Assembly (NCBI GenBank): GCA_000224765.2
Contig: AGAU01000193.1
Coordinates: 1-64,000, forward strand
DNA: 64,000 bases
DNA from: SAR324 cluster bacterium JCVI-SC AAA005
GTDB lineage: Bacteria > SAR324 > NAC60-12
Direction of reading: 5' to 3'
The notes below the pieces were generated by a model. The model made no database searches. It was not told the DNA's origin and was given only the letters and a program-made list of their open reading frames with translations. A program made the translations under genes and the position numbers. Within the stretch, counting starts at the first letter, position 1; every line of letters begins with the position of its first letter. Of this stretch, positions 25,027-34,485 are shown one piece after another.

Positions 25027-25750
25027 AAATTCAATAATTTTATTGATTCAGCTTAGCTTTCTTTCATTTGCTTGCTCCCCTGTTCAAGATGCCAATATCC
25101 GTACTCCGGCTCGCGAGTTATATAATCAAGCCATCATTGCTTCCGAAGATCAGTTTTATACAGAAGCTGAAGAGCTTTTTCGACAACTCAGCAACGAACA
25201 TTCTGGCACCCAGTTAGCCACACTAGCATATCTCCAACTTGGCGAACTCTTTTTCAAACGCAACAATTGGGATGACGCAGAAGTTAATTATCGGTCTTTT
25301 CTAATTAGAAATCCAAACAGCCATCTGACTCCTTATGTAATAAGCCAAATTATCAGCTTAAATTATGAAAAAAATCGCTATGGCATTTTCATTCGTGAAA
25401 GATCTTTTGACAGAGACATGGAGCCAAATCGTAAAATAATTCAAGAATATCAGCGGTTCTATTTGCTCTACCGACAAAGTAATTACCTAGAAGATGTCAC
25501 TAAATTGCTTAATAATGCAAGTAATGACTTGGCCGAGTATGAGTTTGTTGTGGGAGAATATTACTTCTCGCAACAGGCTTACGATTCAGCAATCACGAGA
25601 TATCTTTACCTTTTGAAGAATTTTCCGAAATTTGAGCGCAGGAATCAAATTGCTGAGCGGCTGATTAATGCTTACGAAAACAATCAACAGCCTGAAAAAG
25701 CAAATTCCATAAGAATAATCCTTGAGCTTCAATCATCTCAATCAACCTGA
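24971..25750 (+). CDS. BamD-like TPR lipoprotein
   Basis: 259 residues from the ATG at 24971 (a further in-frame ATG at 24956 adds five). The signal peptide ends in a lipobox, L-S-F-A-C-S-P. TPR-type helices follow, with E-L-Y-N-Q-A, F-Y-T-E-A-E-E-L-F-R-Q-L and Y-L-Q-L-G-E-L-F-F-K-R-N-N-W, as in the outer-membrane assembly lipoprotein family (BamD/YfiO). BamD partners BamA in inserting outer-membrane proteins, but similar TPR lipoproteins have other jobs. It overlaps the upstream gene and the CpoB-like gene follows within 4 bp, so the three form an operon. Confidence 0.7.
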   Translation: MSAVTKSPWFAIASATKARNSIILLIQLSFLSFACSPVQDANIRTPARELYNQAIIASEDQFYTEAEELFRQLSNEHSGTQLATLAYLQLGELFFKRNNWDDAEVNYRSFLIRNPNSHLTPYVISQIISLNYEKNRYGIFIRERSFDRDMEPNRKIIQEYQRFYLLYRQSNYLEDVTKLLNNASNDLAEYEFVVGEYYFSQQAYDSAITRYLYLLKNFPKFERRNQIAERLINAYENNQQPEKANSIRIILELQSSQST

Positions 25751-25754
25751 AATA

Positions 25755-26960
25755 ATGATCCTTTCCCGTCTTGGACAACTTCTTTTGACCGTTATCTTGG
25801 CTTCAAGCTGTGCGACACTTGAGAGATTAGTTCCGAATGAATCAACTGAAGTTGAGAACAAAGCCCACGATCAGAAACTACCTACTTCAGTTAAACCCGC
25901 CGATAAAAATGAACTGAGAGAGCGTGAATTGAATCTTCAGGCAATGCAGGGTTCAACATCCAAAGATGAAAATATTGAACTCAAGGAGCAAATTCGGAGC
26001 TTAGAGGAACAAATCCTTGGCCAAAAGCAAGCCTTCGCTGAACTACAAGACCAATGGATTATCAATTTTTCTCTGATGGAGAAAGCCGTTGCAGAAACTC
26101 TTCGTGAGAATCAACAATTAATTGCTGAACTTCAGCAAAGCGTCGAGACAATGTCTAATAACACGATTGCATCTGAAACAAACCTGATCAGACAAACTTC
26201 AAAATCCTCCCAAATCTCCCAGAAGCCTGTGACCCCAAATATTCCTACCTCACCTTCTCCACAGTTAACTGAAAAAAACCCGATCAGTCAGCCACCGAGC
26301 ATCCCGGTAATTCAAGAGGTTTCATTATCATCACTCCAAAAGAAACCTAAACCTCCTCGTTTACCTGAGTTTAACGTAATGATTCAGAAAGAAGAACAGA
26401 GCGATATTTCTAATCAGGCTCCACCAACAAATTTTACTATGGAGGAATTTACAAATGACCCTCCAGCTAATCCTGCAGAAGTAGTTGCTACAAATGACTT
26501 TAGAAAATCTGAAATTTTCGAGGACCCAGACCTAAACAGGCCTACCGAACCACTGGCTCTTCAAAGGCGGCCTGGCATCAAAAAGTTATACAATCAGGGA
26601 ATGTCTACTTTCATTCAGGGAGACTATCCTGAGGCTGTAGATATATTTGAAAGTTTTGTGGAGGAATTTGAAGATGATGTCGACAGTGATAATGCGTATT
26701 ACTGGATTGGTTATTCTCAATTTAAACTTGGCAAATGGGATGCGGCTGAGTCTGCATTCCGGAAAGTTTTACAAAATTACGAACATCGTCCAACATCCCA
26801 GGGTTTCAAGACTCCAGACGCAATTTACATGTTGGGTAAATTAGCAGAAACTCTGCAGCAGCCGGAACGGGCAGCTTACTACTTCAAAAATGTTTTAGAC
26901 AACTATCCTGGATCAGCCGCTGCAAATAATGCTCAAGAGGATTTAAGAACGTTACGATAA
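25755..26960 (+). CDS. CpoB/YbgF-like TPR lipoprotein
   Basis: 401 residues from ATG 25755. The signal peptide carries a lipobox (L-A-S-S-C). A predicted coiled coil follows (about 70-145; E-N-I-E-L-K-E-Q-I-R-S-L-E-E-Q), then a long Pro/Ser/Gln-rich linker, then a C-terminal TPR block (Y-N-Q-G-M-S-T-F-I-Q-G-D-Y-P-E-A-V-D and Y-Y-W-I-G-Y-S-Q-F-K-L-G). The order coiled coil plus TPR is that of CpoB, which links PBP1B and the Tol-Pal system in E. coli. Here no tol or pal genes are adjacent, and the linker is longer than usual. Confidence 0.7.
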   Translation: MILSRLGQLLLTVILASSCATLERLVPNESTEVENKAHDQKLPTSVKPADKNELRERELNLQAMQGSTSKDENIELKEQIRSLEEQILGQKQAFAELQDQWIINFSLMEKAVAETLRENQQLIAELQQSVETMSNNTIASETNLIRQTSKSSQISQKPVTPNIPTSPSPQLTEKNPISQPPSIPVIQEVSLSSLQKKPKPPRLPEFNVMIQKEEQSDISNQAPPTNFTMEEFTNDPPANPAEVVATNDFRKSEIFEDPDLNRPTEPLALQRRPGIKKLYNQGMSTFIQGDYPEAVDIFESFVEEFEDDVDSDNAYYWIGYSQFKLGKWDAAESAFRKVLQNYEHRPTSQGFKTPDAIYMLGKLAETLQQPERAAYYFKNVLDNYPGSAAANNAQEDLRTLR

Positions 26961-26962
26961 CG

Positions 26963-28162
26963 CTAGTCATTCATTTCAGACCAACCGAATATCGATTCAG
27001 CTACTGATGCAAAAAAACTTTGAGTTGGTACCTCCTCCGCAGCTACAAGGGGGATTTGACGCAACGTTTTTCCATCTATTCTCAACTCTAAAGTTCCAAG
27101 CATGCTACCTTTTTCAACAGGTGCTACGACTTTCTCAGGTAGTTGATAGAGCAGTTTCACTTTGTCAACTTCTCCTGGCCCCAAAAGCAGTGTAGCCGAC
27201 ATCTGTGGTTTTATAGAGACTTCCTTATGCTGCCCATCTTCTACTAAAACGGTTTGAGAAATTATTTTATCTGCTTCTACGAGTTCTGTTGTTTGATATT
27301 CATTAAATCCTTTGTCCAACAAATATGAAGTAATTCTGCTTCGCCACTTCACATTTGGCGAACCCATTACCACGCCTATTAAGCGCCGCTCTCCTCTTTT
27401 GGCTGTGGAGACCAAGTTGAATCCTGCCGCTCGGTAATATCCTGTTTTCATCCCATCCATGCCATTGTAAGCTCGCATCAATTTACGATTTGTATTGACC
27501 AACTGAAACGTCCCTGCCCTGAAGGAGTCAATCTCAATTGTTGACCAATCTAGATATTGAGGATGATTCTGGAGAATAAATCTAGCCAACAGATAAAGAT
27601 CATGGGCGGTACTGATGTCGTGTTTTTCTCCACGACCTGGAGGAAGACCATGTGGAGAATGAAACTCTGTGTGGGCCATTCCCAATTCTTTGGCTCTTTG
27701 GTTCATCATACGTACAAATGAATCCTCATTCCCCGAAACATGCTCGGCCATTGCCATGGTCGCATCATTGGCAGATCGCACAATCATGGCTTTCAAGAGT
27801 TCTCTAACGGTAAATTCTTCTCCTTCCTTCAAGAAGACTTGTGTGCCTCCAATTTTACTAGCTTTTGTGGAACTCACTACAATGTTATCCAAACTTATTT
27901 TACCTGCCTCGATAGCCTCGAAAGTTAAGAGAACCGACATCAATTTTACGATCGAGGCCGGGTAAACCTTACGATGTTCATGCTCTGCAAATAGAATCCT
28001 TCCTGTATCCGCATCAGCCATTAGTACCGATTTAAAATTTGTTCGGAATTTTTTCAGTGTTTGATCAGCAAATATAGTGCTTGGCAGAAAAGCTAGTACT
28101 AGAGCAAATTGAACTGTTCGAATCCAAGAAATTTTCTTTGTAGTTCCTATCATTGTTTTCAT
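26963..28162 (-). CDS. dacA: D-alanyl-D-alanine carboxypeptidase (PBP5/6 type)
   Basis: 399 residues. A signal peptide (cut near I-F-A-D) is followed by the serine peptidase motifs S-I-V-K (70-73), S-A-N (130-132) and K-T-G (239-241). A C-terminal domain and an amphipathic end (F-F-A-S-V-A-E-S-I-F-G-W) are expected to hold it on the periplasmic face of the membrane. It trims the terminal D-Ala of peptidoglycan stem peptides. It overlaps hemF by ATGA and converges on the CpoB-like gene with a 2-bp gap. Confidence 0.93.
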   Translation of the reverse strand: MKTMIGTTKKISWIRTVQFALVLAFLPSTIFADQTLKKFRTNFKSVLMADADTGRILFAEHEHRKVYPASIVKLMSVLLTFEAIEAGKISLDNIVVSSTKASKIGGTQVFLKEGEEFTVRELLKAMIVRSANDATMAMAEHVSGNEDSFVRMMNQRAKELGMAHTEFHSPHGLPPGRGEKHDISTAHDLYLLARFILQNHPQYLDWSTIEIDSFRAGTFQLVNTNRKLMRAYNGMDGMKTGYYRAAGFNLVSTAKRGERRLIGVVMGSPNVKWRSRITSYLLDKGFNEYQTTELVEADKIISQTVLVEDGQHKEVSIKPQMSATLLLGPGEVDKVKLLYQLPEKVVAPVEKGSMLGTLELRIDGKTLRQIPLVAAEEVPTQSFFASVAESIFGWSEMND

Positions 28163-29055
28163 CCATTAATCCAATCATAGGGTTGATAATAAGACAGCAT
28201 TTCCTCCTGTGGGCTTCCGGATTCTGGCTGCCAGTTATAGTGAAATTCCACCTCCGGTGGAAGTGACATAAAAATAGATTCAATCCGGCCACCTGATCGA
28301 AGCCCGAAAAGTGTTCCTCTGTCATAAAGCAAATTGAATTCAACGTACCGGCCTCTTCTAATTTTCTGAAAGATCTTATCAACTTCGCTAAAAGATTCGT
28401 CTTTACGACGTTCCACAATTGGCGTGTATGCTGGAATAAATGATTCAACAACTGATTTGACTAGGTCAGCGTGCTTTGCTTCTGTTCCAGCTAAATTATC
28501 AAAGAAAATGCCACCAATTCCTCTCATTTCTGATCTATGCTTGATTGTGAAGTATTGGTCGCAAGTTTCTTTAAACTTTTCATAAGATGATGGAATAACT
28601 GTATTGCATGTTTGCCGCAGGGTTTGATGAAATTCTTTAAAATCCTTTGGATAAGGATAGTAGGGAGTCAAATCTGCCCCCCCTCCAAACCAACTGCGGC
28701 CTTGATTTGTCTCAAAGTACCTGACGTTCATGTGAATTGTAGGAACTTTAGGTGAATTTGGATGAATGACGAGCGAAAGCCCACACGCCCCAAAAAAACC
28801 TTCTTCGACCTGGAGTTGTTCAGCTAGTTCCGTGGTCATCTCTCCATGTATCGAAGAGATATTCACTCCTGCTTTTCCAAAGGTTTTTCCTCCAGAGAGT
28901 ATTCTTGTCCAACCACCCCCACCTTGCTCCCTTTTCCAAATATCTTGCTGAAACTTCTGAATTGGTTCAAATGCTTCTAAACTATCACAAATCTGGTCCT
29001 GTAGCCTTTGAATCAGAGCTTCCATCTTTCTAAAAGTGATTGATAGTTCCATCAA
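28159..29055 (-). CDS. hemF: Oxygen-dependent coproporphyrinogen III oxidase
   Basis: 298 residues. Family motifs: G-G-G-W-T-R-I-L-S-G-G-K-T-F-G-K-A-G-V-N, H-M-N-V-R-Y-F type M-N-V-R-Y-F, W-F-G-G-G-A-D-L-T-P-Y-Y-P, G-G-I-F-F-D-N-L and F-N-L-L-Y-D-R-G-T-L-F-G-L. It converts coproporphyrinogen III to protoporphyrinogen IX using O2, so the organism can make haem aerobically. Co-translation with dacA is suggested by the 4-bp overlap; a functional link is not evident. Confidence 0.95.
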   Translation of the reverse strand: MMELSITFRKMEALIQRLQDQICDSLEAFEPIQKFQQDIWKREQGGGGWTRILSGGKTFGKAGVNISSIHGEMTTELAEQLQVEEGFFGACGLSLVIHPNSPKVPTIHMNVRYFETNQGRSWFGGGADLTPYYPYPKDFKEFHQTLRQTCNTVIPSSYEKFKETCDQYFTIKHRSEMRGIGGIFFDNLAGTEAKHADLVKSVVESFIPAYTPIVERRKDESFSEVDKIFQKIRRGRYVEFNLLYDRGTLFGLRSGGRIESIFMSLPPEVEFHYNWQPESGSPQEEMLSYYQPYDWING

Positions 29056-29330
29056 ATTTTTAGATTTTATCTGTTTATTCAGAAACTGACTTCTGCATGT
29101 AAAATGCCAGTTTTAAATTGTTTTCCATACTTCGGTTCAAGTGAGAAATTTTGAATTTTCTGGATTTTGAGAGAGCATTTCATGTTTAGCAGGTTATCCA
29201 TAAGCAATTTAAGAGCACTTTCTAAGTTCAAAATCTTCAGTTTACATCTGAAATGTTCTTGGTTTTGCATAGAATGAAGCGGAACAATAGCTTTAGTCTT
29301 AACATAAGCTCCAACTTCGAAAGAGGCTTC

Positions 29331-31349
29331 ATGCAGGCGACTGAACAAACTGCCATTCTAGATGCTGAAAAAGAATGGAAAATTTTAAATCAACTCGCTG
29401 AAATTGCTGCTGATATTGAGAATCAGACGAGTTACTATTCTTTTCAATTGGAGGAGGGTAACCAAATTTCAGGTACCTTATTGGTGGACGTGCACAGTTG
29501 GATTTCCCAGTTGCAATCTCTAGTACCCAACATAATTCCACAAGAAGTTGTAGCCGTTGCTCTGCCAAATCTCTCACCCACTGCATCTGCTTCCGATTCT
29601 CAGAATGAATCCGCAGAAGCATCATCAAACAACGGTAAGGAGATTGATGAGAAAGTTATAAAGGAACCTGCTGGTGATGAAAGTGGTGCAGATTCTTCAA
29701 CTTACCTAGGAGCTGTTGCAGAGGCTGTTGCACAGGAATTACAAGGTAATCCAACTGCTGGTTTTGAGAATGCTGATGTACTAGATAGTGAAGAAATTGA
29801 TGAAGATATCCTGCAGTCTGTAGATTCCATTGAGGACGATGATGAAGAGCTTGCCTCAATCAACCAAGCTATCGAAGAAGCTGAACAAATTGAAGCTCAG
29901 TCATTATCCAAAGCTCAACTGAGTCCTGAGCTAGAAGATGAACGTGAATCAAACATGGATGAGGTTCAGGAAGAGAATGAAGAAGAGGAAGCAGCGTCAT
30001 GGTTTCAGGAGGAGTTAGCCGAAGAACAAGAAGCACTTACTCTCAAAGATTCTAGACGAGAAGAAATCGATCCTGAATCACTGCTCCAAGGTGAAACAGA
30101 TGAACTACTCCGAGTTGGAAAGACTGAAGGAGAAAATCTTCTGGAGAAGAATTCAAATGTTTCTGATCTCGAAGTGGATACAACTGATCATAATGAAAAT
30201 CCTGGCAAAGTAGAAACTGTTCAGGATGTTATTTCTAATTCGCATGACAAAAATGTTGCCTCAGCAGAAGCTCAGACTGTTGATTCTGAAGAAATAATCA
30301 AAGGTGATAAACTTGTTCTCTCGAGCATACCCGAGGATGTTACACCTGCTAATGAACCAATAATTGGGGATGACTCAAAATCTCTAGATACATCTGAAAG
30401 TTCGGGAACTCTTCTAACTAAGGATATGAATGAGCCTCTTGAAATCCTGACTCCATCAGAAGTTGAACTACTTGCAAGCGAAGCATCACACGGAGGTGTG
30501 ATAGATGGAGAGAAGGGGTCAGAAGATGAAGAGGATTTGGTAGTTGAACTAGATTTAGAGTCTGAAGACGATCCTCAAAATCCAGCAATCCAAGAAGATA
30601 CCGATACAACAACTCAGATTACAGCAGCATCAGACCCATCTGATCAACCAACCATTGATCATAAGAACCTAAATCAAGACTTTGCCCCAGGGTCAGCATC
30701 TGGTGAGGTCGAAACTTCAAAACTTAAAGGAGAAATTTCAAACTCTCAAGAATTCGATACCAGATTGCATTTTGATGAAGTGGAGGACAAATCCTCAGAA
30801 TTCGATGACCTGCAAGAAATCTCTGTTGAAGAAGATGAGGTTGAGGAAAATGTTGGCATCCTGCAGCCAGAACACTCTGAAGATGTGTTGACTGACGAGA
30901 TCGTAAGAGAGGAAGCCAAGGAATTACCGGATACTCAATCATCACAGACAGCGGATTTGGATTGGTCAGGTGGTAGTGCTAACAAAGAAAAAAATATTGA
31001 AATTTCCAAAAATATTCCTGAGCACTATTTTTCAGATGACGAGAAAGAAAAATTAGCCCAAGAAGTAGATTCGGAACAAGAGATTTTTCCGGAAGTAAAT
31101 GATCTTAGAGAATCAGAAGCTACGGTAAGCTCTGATTCAATTCTGATTATTCCAGAGACTATTTCAGATTCATATGCGGAAGAACTAGCAAATTCAACTG
31201 ATCCCCGCACCGAACATTCTACATCCGATCTTCAGTTCCTTCAAGAGCGCTACAATCAAATTGCTAATGCTGCTCTTGAGGGGGGCAAATTAGAGTTGGC
31301 AAAAGATTGCTATGATAGCTTGGCGAAAATTTTAAAACTGATGAAATAA
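29331..31349 (+). CDS. Large highly acidic low-complexity protein
   Basis: 672 residues from ATG 29331, which has AAGAGG 4 bases ahead. The first 90 residues look folded (helical, with F-Q-L-E-E-G-N-Q-I-S-G-T-L-L-V-D-V). Then about 500 residues are dominated by Glu, Asp, Ser and Ala with no clear repeat unit, probably disordered. The last 40 residues are a helical hairpin (Y-N-Q-I-A-N-A-A-L-E-G-G-K-L-E-L-A-K-D-C-Y) resembling one TPR. No signal peptide or membrane segment is seen. An interaction hub or an ion-binding protein are guesses only. It stands alone between hemF (divergent) and the DUF2452 gene. Confidence 0.65.
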   Translation: MQATEQTAILDAEKEWKILNQLAEIAADIENQTSYYSFQLEEGNQISGTLLVDVHSWISQLQSLVPNIIPQEVVAVALPNLSPTASASDSQNESAEASSNNGKEIDEKVIKEPAGDESGADSSTYLGAVAEAVAQELQGNPTAGFENADVLDSEEIDEDILQSVDSIEDDDEELASINQAIEEAEQIEAQSLSKAQLSPELEDERESNMDEVQEENEEEEAASWFQEELAEEQEALTLKDSRREEIDPESLLQGETDELLRVGKTEGENLLEKNSNVSDLEVDTTDHNENPGKVETVQDVISNSHDKNVASAEAQTVDSEEIIKGDKLVLSSIPEDVTPANEPIIGDDSKSLDTSESSGTLLTKDMNEPLEILTPSEVELLASEASHGGVIDGEKGSEDEEDLVVELDLESEDDPQNPAIQEDTDTTTQITAASDPSDQPTIDHKNLNQDFAPGSASGEVETSKLKGEISNSQEFDTRLHFDEVEDKSSEFDDLQEISVEEDEVEENVGILQPEHSEDVLTDEIVREEAKELPDTQSSQTADLDWSGGSANKEKNIEISKNIPEHYFSDDEKEKLAQEVDSEQEIFPEVNDLRESEATVSSDSILIIPETISDSYAEELANSTDPRTEHSTSDLQFLQERYNQIANAALEGGKLELAKDCYDSLAKILKLMK

Positions 31350-31451
31350 TGTGCTGGTATTTGAATTATCGCTAATTCTTGGATGACAATAATCTGCTTC
31401 TATTGCAAAATGTTATCATTCTCTAAAAACCATTGAGCTCAGCCGGTTTAG

Positions 31452-31868
31452 ATGTCTGAAATAACCATCCCCAATGACTTCCTCGAAAAAAAAGAGAAGG
31501 CTTATCCGGTCCAGATAGCAACACCTTCTGAAAGAATTACGGAATTTACCATTCAATTGGATGCAGGATTAGCTCGGACAAATGACACAGCTAACAACGA
31601 AGCTGCTCGCTTGCAGACCCAAGCCCATTTATTACTAGAGCAAGCACAACTTGTGGAATGGCAGGCTGACATTCGTCAGAAAATTCGATCTTCAATAATT
31701 CGATTCAAACCAGCAGTCCATCAGGATTACTACCTTTATGACAACTCTGGTGTCCCTCAATTGACAATGATTTCTCCTGATGAGTGGAGGGGTTCTTGCC
31801 CCTACGGAGCTTGTTTAGCCAAAGTCCGACAATTAGGAGACCTGACTTGGGAAGTCCAAAAACCTTAG
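31452..31868 (+). CDS. DUF2452 family protein
   Basis: 138 residues. Recognised from the C-terminal half, F-K-P-A-V-H-Q-D-Y-Y-L-Y-D-N-S-G followed by L-T-M-I-S-P-D-E-W. The N-terminal half is a long helix rich in Ala, Gln and Glu. Family function is unknown. It lies 7 bp before a DUF971 gene and 339 bp before ribH on the same strand. Confidence 0.65.
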   Translation: MSEITIPNDFLEKKEKAYPVQIATPSERITEFTIQLDAGLARTNDTANNEAARLQTQAHLLLEQAQLVEWQADIRQKIRSSIIRFKPAVHQDYYLYDNSGVPQLTMISPDEWRGSCPYGACLAKVRQLGDLTWEVQKP

Positions 31869-31875
31869 ATTCCTG

Positions 31876-32193
31876 ATGCAAAACCTCCGGAAAAGGAGAA
31901 TAGAAAAAGTTCTCGTCGAAAATGATTTGTATTTGCTTTGGAAGGATGGAATGGAGGCACATCTCTCATTTTTCGATCTGAGAGATGCCTGTCCATGCGC
32001 AGTTTGTGTAAACGAACTCACAGGTGAGAAGATTTTAAAATCCTCTGATATTCAGCGAGATATTCAGCCATCTAGAAGCGAATTCGTTGGCAATTATGCG
32101 CTAAGGTTTTACTGGAATGACGGACATGACTCCGGAATTTATAATTTTCGAATGCTCCGCGAATTATGTGAGCATACTCTCTCCAAATCCTGA
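31876..32193 (+). CDS. DUF971 family protein
   Basis: 105 residues with the DUF971 (GBBH N-terminal-like) signature: L-R-D-A-C-P-C-A-V-C-V near residue 36-46 and a C-terminal Y-A-L-R-F-Y-W-N-D-G-H-D-S-G-I-Y-N-F. The two-cysteine C-P-C-A-V-C motif can bind metal in related domains. DUF971 proteins often sit beside Fe-S or cofactor genes. It is followed after 14 bp by ribH. Confidence 0.85.
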   Translation: MQNLRKRRIEKVLVENDLYLLWKDGMEAHLSFFDLRDACPCAVCVNELTGEKILKSSDIQRDIQPSRSEFVGNYALRFYWNDGHDSGIYNFRMLRELCEHTLSKS

Positions 32194-32207
32194 TTCATCG
32201 AAATAGC

Positions 32208-32684
32208 ATGCAGGAACTGAAAGTAAATTTATTAGCAGAGGGGCTCAGGATTGTTCTAGTCGCATCAAGATTCAACGAAATGGTTGTGGATCGACTTATT
32301 GAAGGCGCATCTGACACTTTTCGGCAGTTTGGTGGAAATCCTGATGAGTTACTGCTTAGTAGAGTTCCAGGTGCTTTTGAAATTTCCACAGCTGCTCGTC
32401 AATTTGCTGAAACCGAAGCATATGACGCAATAGTATGTTTAGGAGCTGTAATTCGAGGCGCAACTTCGCACTATGATCACGTTTGTTCAGCCGTGACCAG
32501 TGGAGTCGCTTCAGTTGGAGCAGACACCGGTATTCCTACAATCTTTGGTCTCCTCACCACAGACACGGTTGAACAAGCTATTGAACGATGTGGAACAAAG
32601 TCTGGAAATCAAGGTAGATATGCAATGCAAGCGGCCATAGAAATGGCTAACTTAAGTAGAGTAATTGGTCGTCGACACGATTAA
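32208..32684 (+). CDS. ribH: 6,7-dimethyl-8-ribityllumazine synthase
   Basis: 158 residues. Motifs: V-A-S-R-F-N-E near residue 18-24, V-P-G-A-F-E-I, C-L-G-A-V-I-R-G-A-T-S-H-Y-D-H-V with the catalytic His, and G-L-L-T-T-D-T near residue 110. It joins the pyrimidinedione and dihydroxybutanone phosphate precursors of riboflavin in the cytoplasm. No other rib gene or nusB is beside it, and I see no FMN riboswitch upstream. Confidence 0.95.
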   Translation: MQELKVNLLAEGLRIVLVASRFNEMVVDRLIEGASDTFRQFGGNPDELLLSRVPGAFEISTAARQFAETEAYDAIVCLGAVIRGATSHYDHVCSAVTSGVASVGADTGIPTIFGLLTTDTVEQAIERCGTKSGNQGRYAMQAAIEMANLSRVIGRRHD

Positions 32685-32720
32685 ATATTGAAGACTTTAA
32701 ATTTATAAGGAAATACATTA

Positions 32721-33701
32721 TCAGACTGTTTGGTGCCAAAACCAAAATTTAAATTTTGCTTCTGTCCAGTGGCCAATAATTTTGACGAGAAGCCACAAAA
32801 CAAAGAAGCTGAAAATAAATCTACAAACGAAGATGCCTACCCAATCTGCCCCCAACAGGAGCATGAGTAGCGTATCTTCAATAGCACCATGGAAGATGCT
32901 CATCAACGCAAGCGAAAAATAAATATCTTTCGTTGACAACAATCCCGATCTTGTCTCCTTCAAAATTAGTCCACCCCCATAAGCTAATCCTAAAGTTATT
33001 CCAATCACAGTCAGGTTAGTTGCCTGTTTACTTATTGATAACAACCGCAAGATAGGTTCCAACAGACTTTGAAGAAATCTAGTTGTGCCGGATTCATCAA
33101 GGATTTTCATCAAAGCAACTAGTCCGACAAGTATTACGAAAATCCAAAAAAAGTTTTCGATTTCACTCAGAACCCAGTTTGTAATTCCAGGTTCTATTGG
33201 GCTAGGCTGCCAAACCAGTTGGGCCGCCTGCTGGTTCCACCCCATGAAAGACTGAACAATATGTAGTATGAATCCGTACACAATCGCTGAACCAACTCTC
33301 AATAGTCCAATACTCCAAATTCTTGGCCCTGTTTTCTGAACAATTCTCAGTTCAACTGGCAAACTGTGCGCAAAAAGCATCATTGAAGTCAACACAGTAA
33401 CCTGAGCGACACTAAGTGTCTCGACGTCGCCCATTAGATTAATGTATACCAACAAAGCTGCGTAAAAGTTGGTAAACAACGCTGTCGCCCAAACCAAACC
33501 AGTATAACCAGGTAAACCTAAGAATTGCATCAAGGGTGTTAACCACTCTCCAAGAACTGTGATCACACCGAGTTCCTGAAGGATCTTCACTAAGATCACC
33601 ACTGGAACCATAAGCTTGAACAGTTCATAACTAATCTCTAGTGAATCTTTCCAAACAACTTTCAGTACATTTCCCAAGCGTGAGTTCATTATCATGTCCA
33701 C
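32721..33701 (-). CDS. Gate-domain (nucleoside recognition) membrane protein
   Basis: 326 residues with about eight membrane segments. Two related halves carry the Gate-type signature of the nucleoside recognition/spore maturation family, for example V-V-I-L-V-K-I-L-Q-E-L-G-V and T-L-G-L-A-Y-G-G-G-L-I-L-K-E. Substrate is unknown. The start overlaps the end of the upstream SDR gene by 10 bp, so it belongs to that small minus-strand operon and may transport a compound handled by the two SDRs. Confidence 0.75.
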   Translation of the reverse strand: MDMIMNSRLGNVLKVVWKDSLEISYELFKLMVPVVILVKILQELGVITVLGEWLTPLMQFLGLPGYTGLVWATALFTNFYAALLVYINLMGDVETLSVAQVTVLTSMMLFAHSLPVELRIVQKTGPRIWSIGLLRVGSAIVYGFILHIVQSFMGWNQQAAQLVWQPSPIEPGITNWVLSEIENFFWIFVILVGLVALMKILDESGTTRFLQSLLEPILRLLSISKQATNLTVIGITLGLAYGGGLILKETRSGLLSTKDIYFSLALMSIFHGAIEDTLLMLLLGADWVGIFVCRFIFSFFVLWLLVKIIGHWTEAKFKFWFWHQTV

Positions 33702-34456
33702 CCGCCATCAACTACCAATTTTTGAGCTGTGATCATGCGGCTTGCGTCCGAAGCCAGAAATAAAGTCGCCTGTGCCAAATCTTCTGGTTGAACATGATCT
33801 GGCAGGCATTGACGTTCTTCCAATTGTTTTAGCCCATCTGGTGTAACATGGAGGGTCAATTGTCTCTCGGTCATGACCCATCCTGGAACAAGCATATTGA
33901 CTCTAACGCGATTTGCTCCACCTTCATTGGCAAGAGATCTAGTGAATCCCCAAACCGCTGATTTTGCTGTTGTATAAGCTGGCATTCCCGTTTGCTTGAG
34001 CATCCAGGATACAGAGCCATAGTTGATGATGGATCCACCACCATTTTCCTTCATCTGTGGCAGCACAGCCTGAGCTGTAAAAAAAAAGTGCCGTAGATTC
34101 GTAGCCATGCGCTCATCCCAATATTCTGGTGTCACATCTTCAAACTTGTGCCGAGTGTCGTTAGCTGCATTATTAACCAATACTTGGATTGGACCATGCT
34201 GAAGGTAAATTTCACGAATCCAACCTTGTAATTCCTCAATGTTAAGTAAATTTATTGCTTTAAAGGTTGGGGGGCTTCCCCCAGTATTTGACAAGTTCTG
34301 GCTAAGAACTTGTCCGGCCTCAGCATTCAAATCAACGAAGAACACTTTTGCTTTTTGAGCACAAAACGCCTCAACAATGGCCTTGCCGATACCACTAGCA
34401 CCTCCAGTTATAAGTACCCTCTTGCCCGCAAGATCTGAGTAAATTGGGTTAGTCAT
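33692..34456 (-). CDS. Short-chain dehydrogenase/reductase
   Basis: 254-residue classical SDR. The cofactor motif T-G-G-A-S-G-I-G-K is near residue 17-25, N-N-A-A-N follows at about 92, the catalytic Ser lies in Y-G-S-V-S and the Tyr/Lys pair in Y-T-T-A-K. The closing V-V-D-G-G-W-T is typical of sugar/sugar-acid SDRs. An Asp at the end of beta-2 (F-F-V-D-L) favours NAD over NADP. It sits between another SDR and the membrane protein in one operon; the substrate is unknown. Confidence 0.85.
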   Translation of the reverse strand: MTNPIYSDLAGKRVLITGGASGIGKAIVEAFCAQKAKVFFVDLNAEAGQVLSQNLSNTGGSPPTFKAINLLNIEELQGWIREIYLQHGPIQVLVNNAANDTRHKFEDVTPEYWDERMATNLRHFFFTAQAVLPQMKENGGGSIINYGSVSWMLKQTGMPAYTTAKSAVWGFTRSLANEGGANRVRVNMLVPGWVMTERQLTLHVTPDGLKQLEERQCLPDHVQPEDLAQATLFLASDASRMITAQKLVVDGGWT

Positions 34457-34485
34457 CAGTTCCAGAATATTTGGAGTTTAAAATT

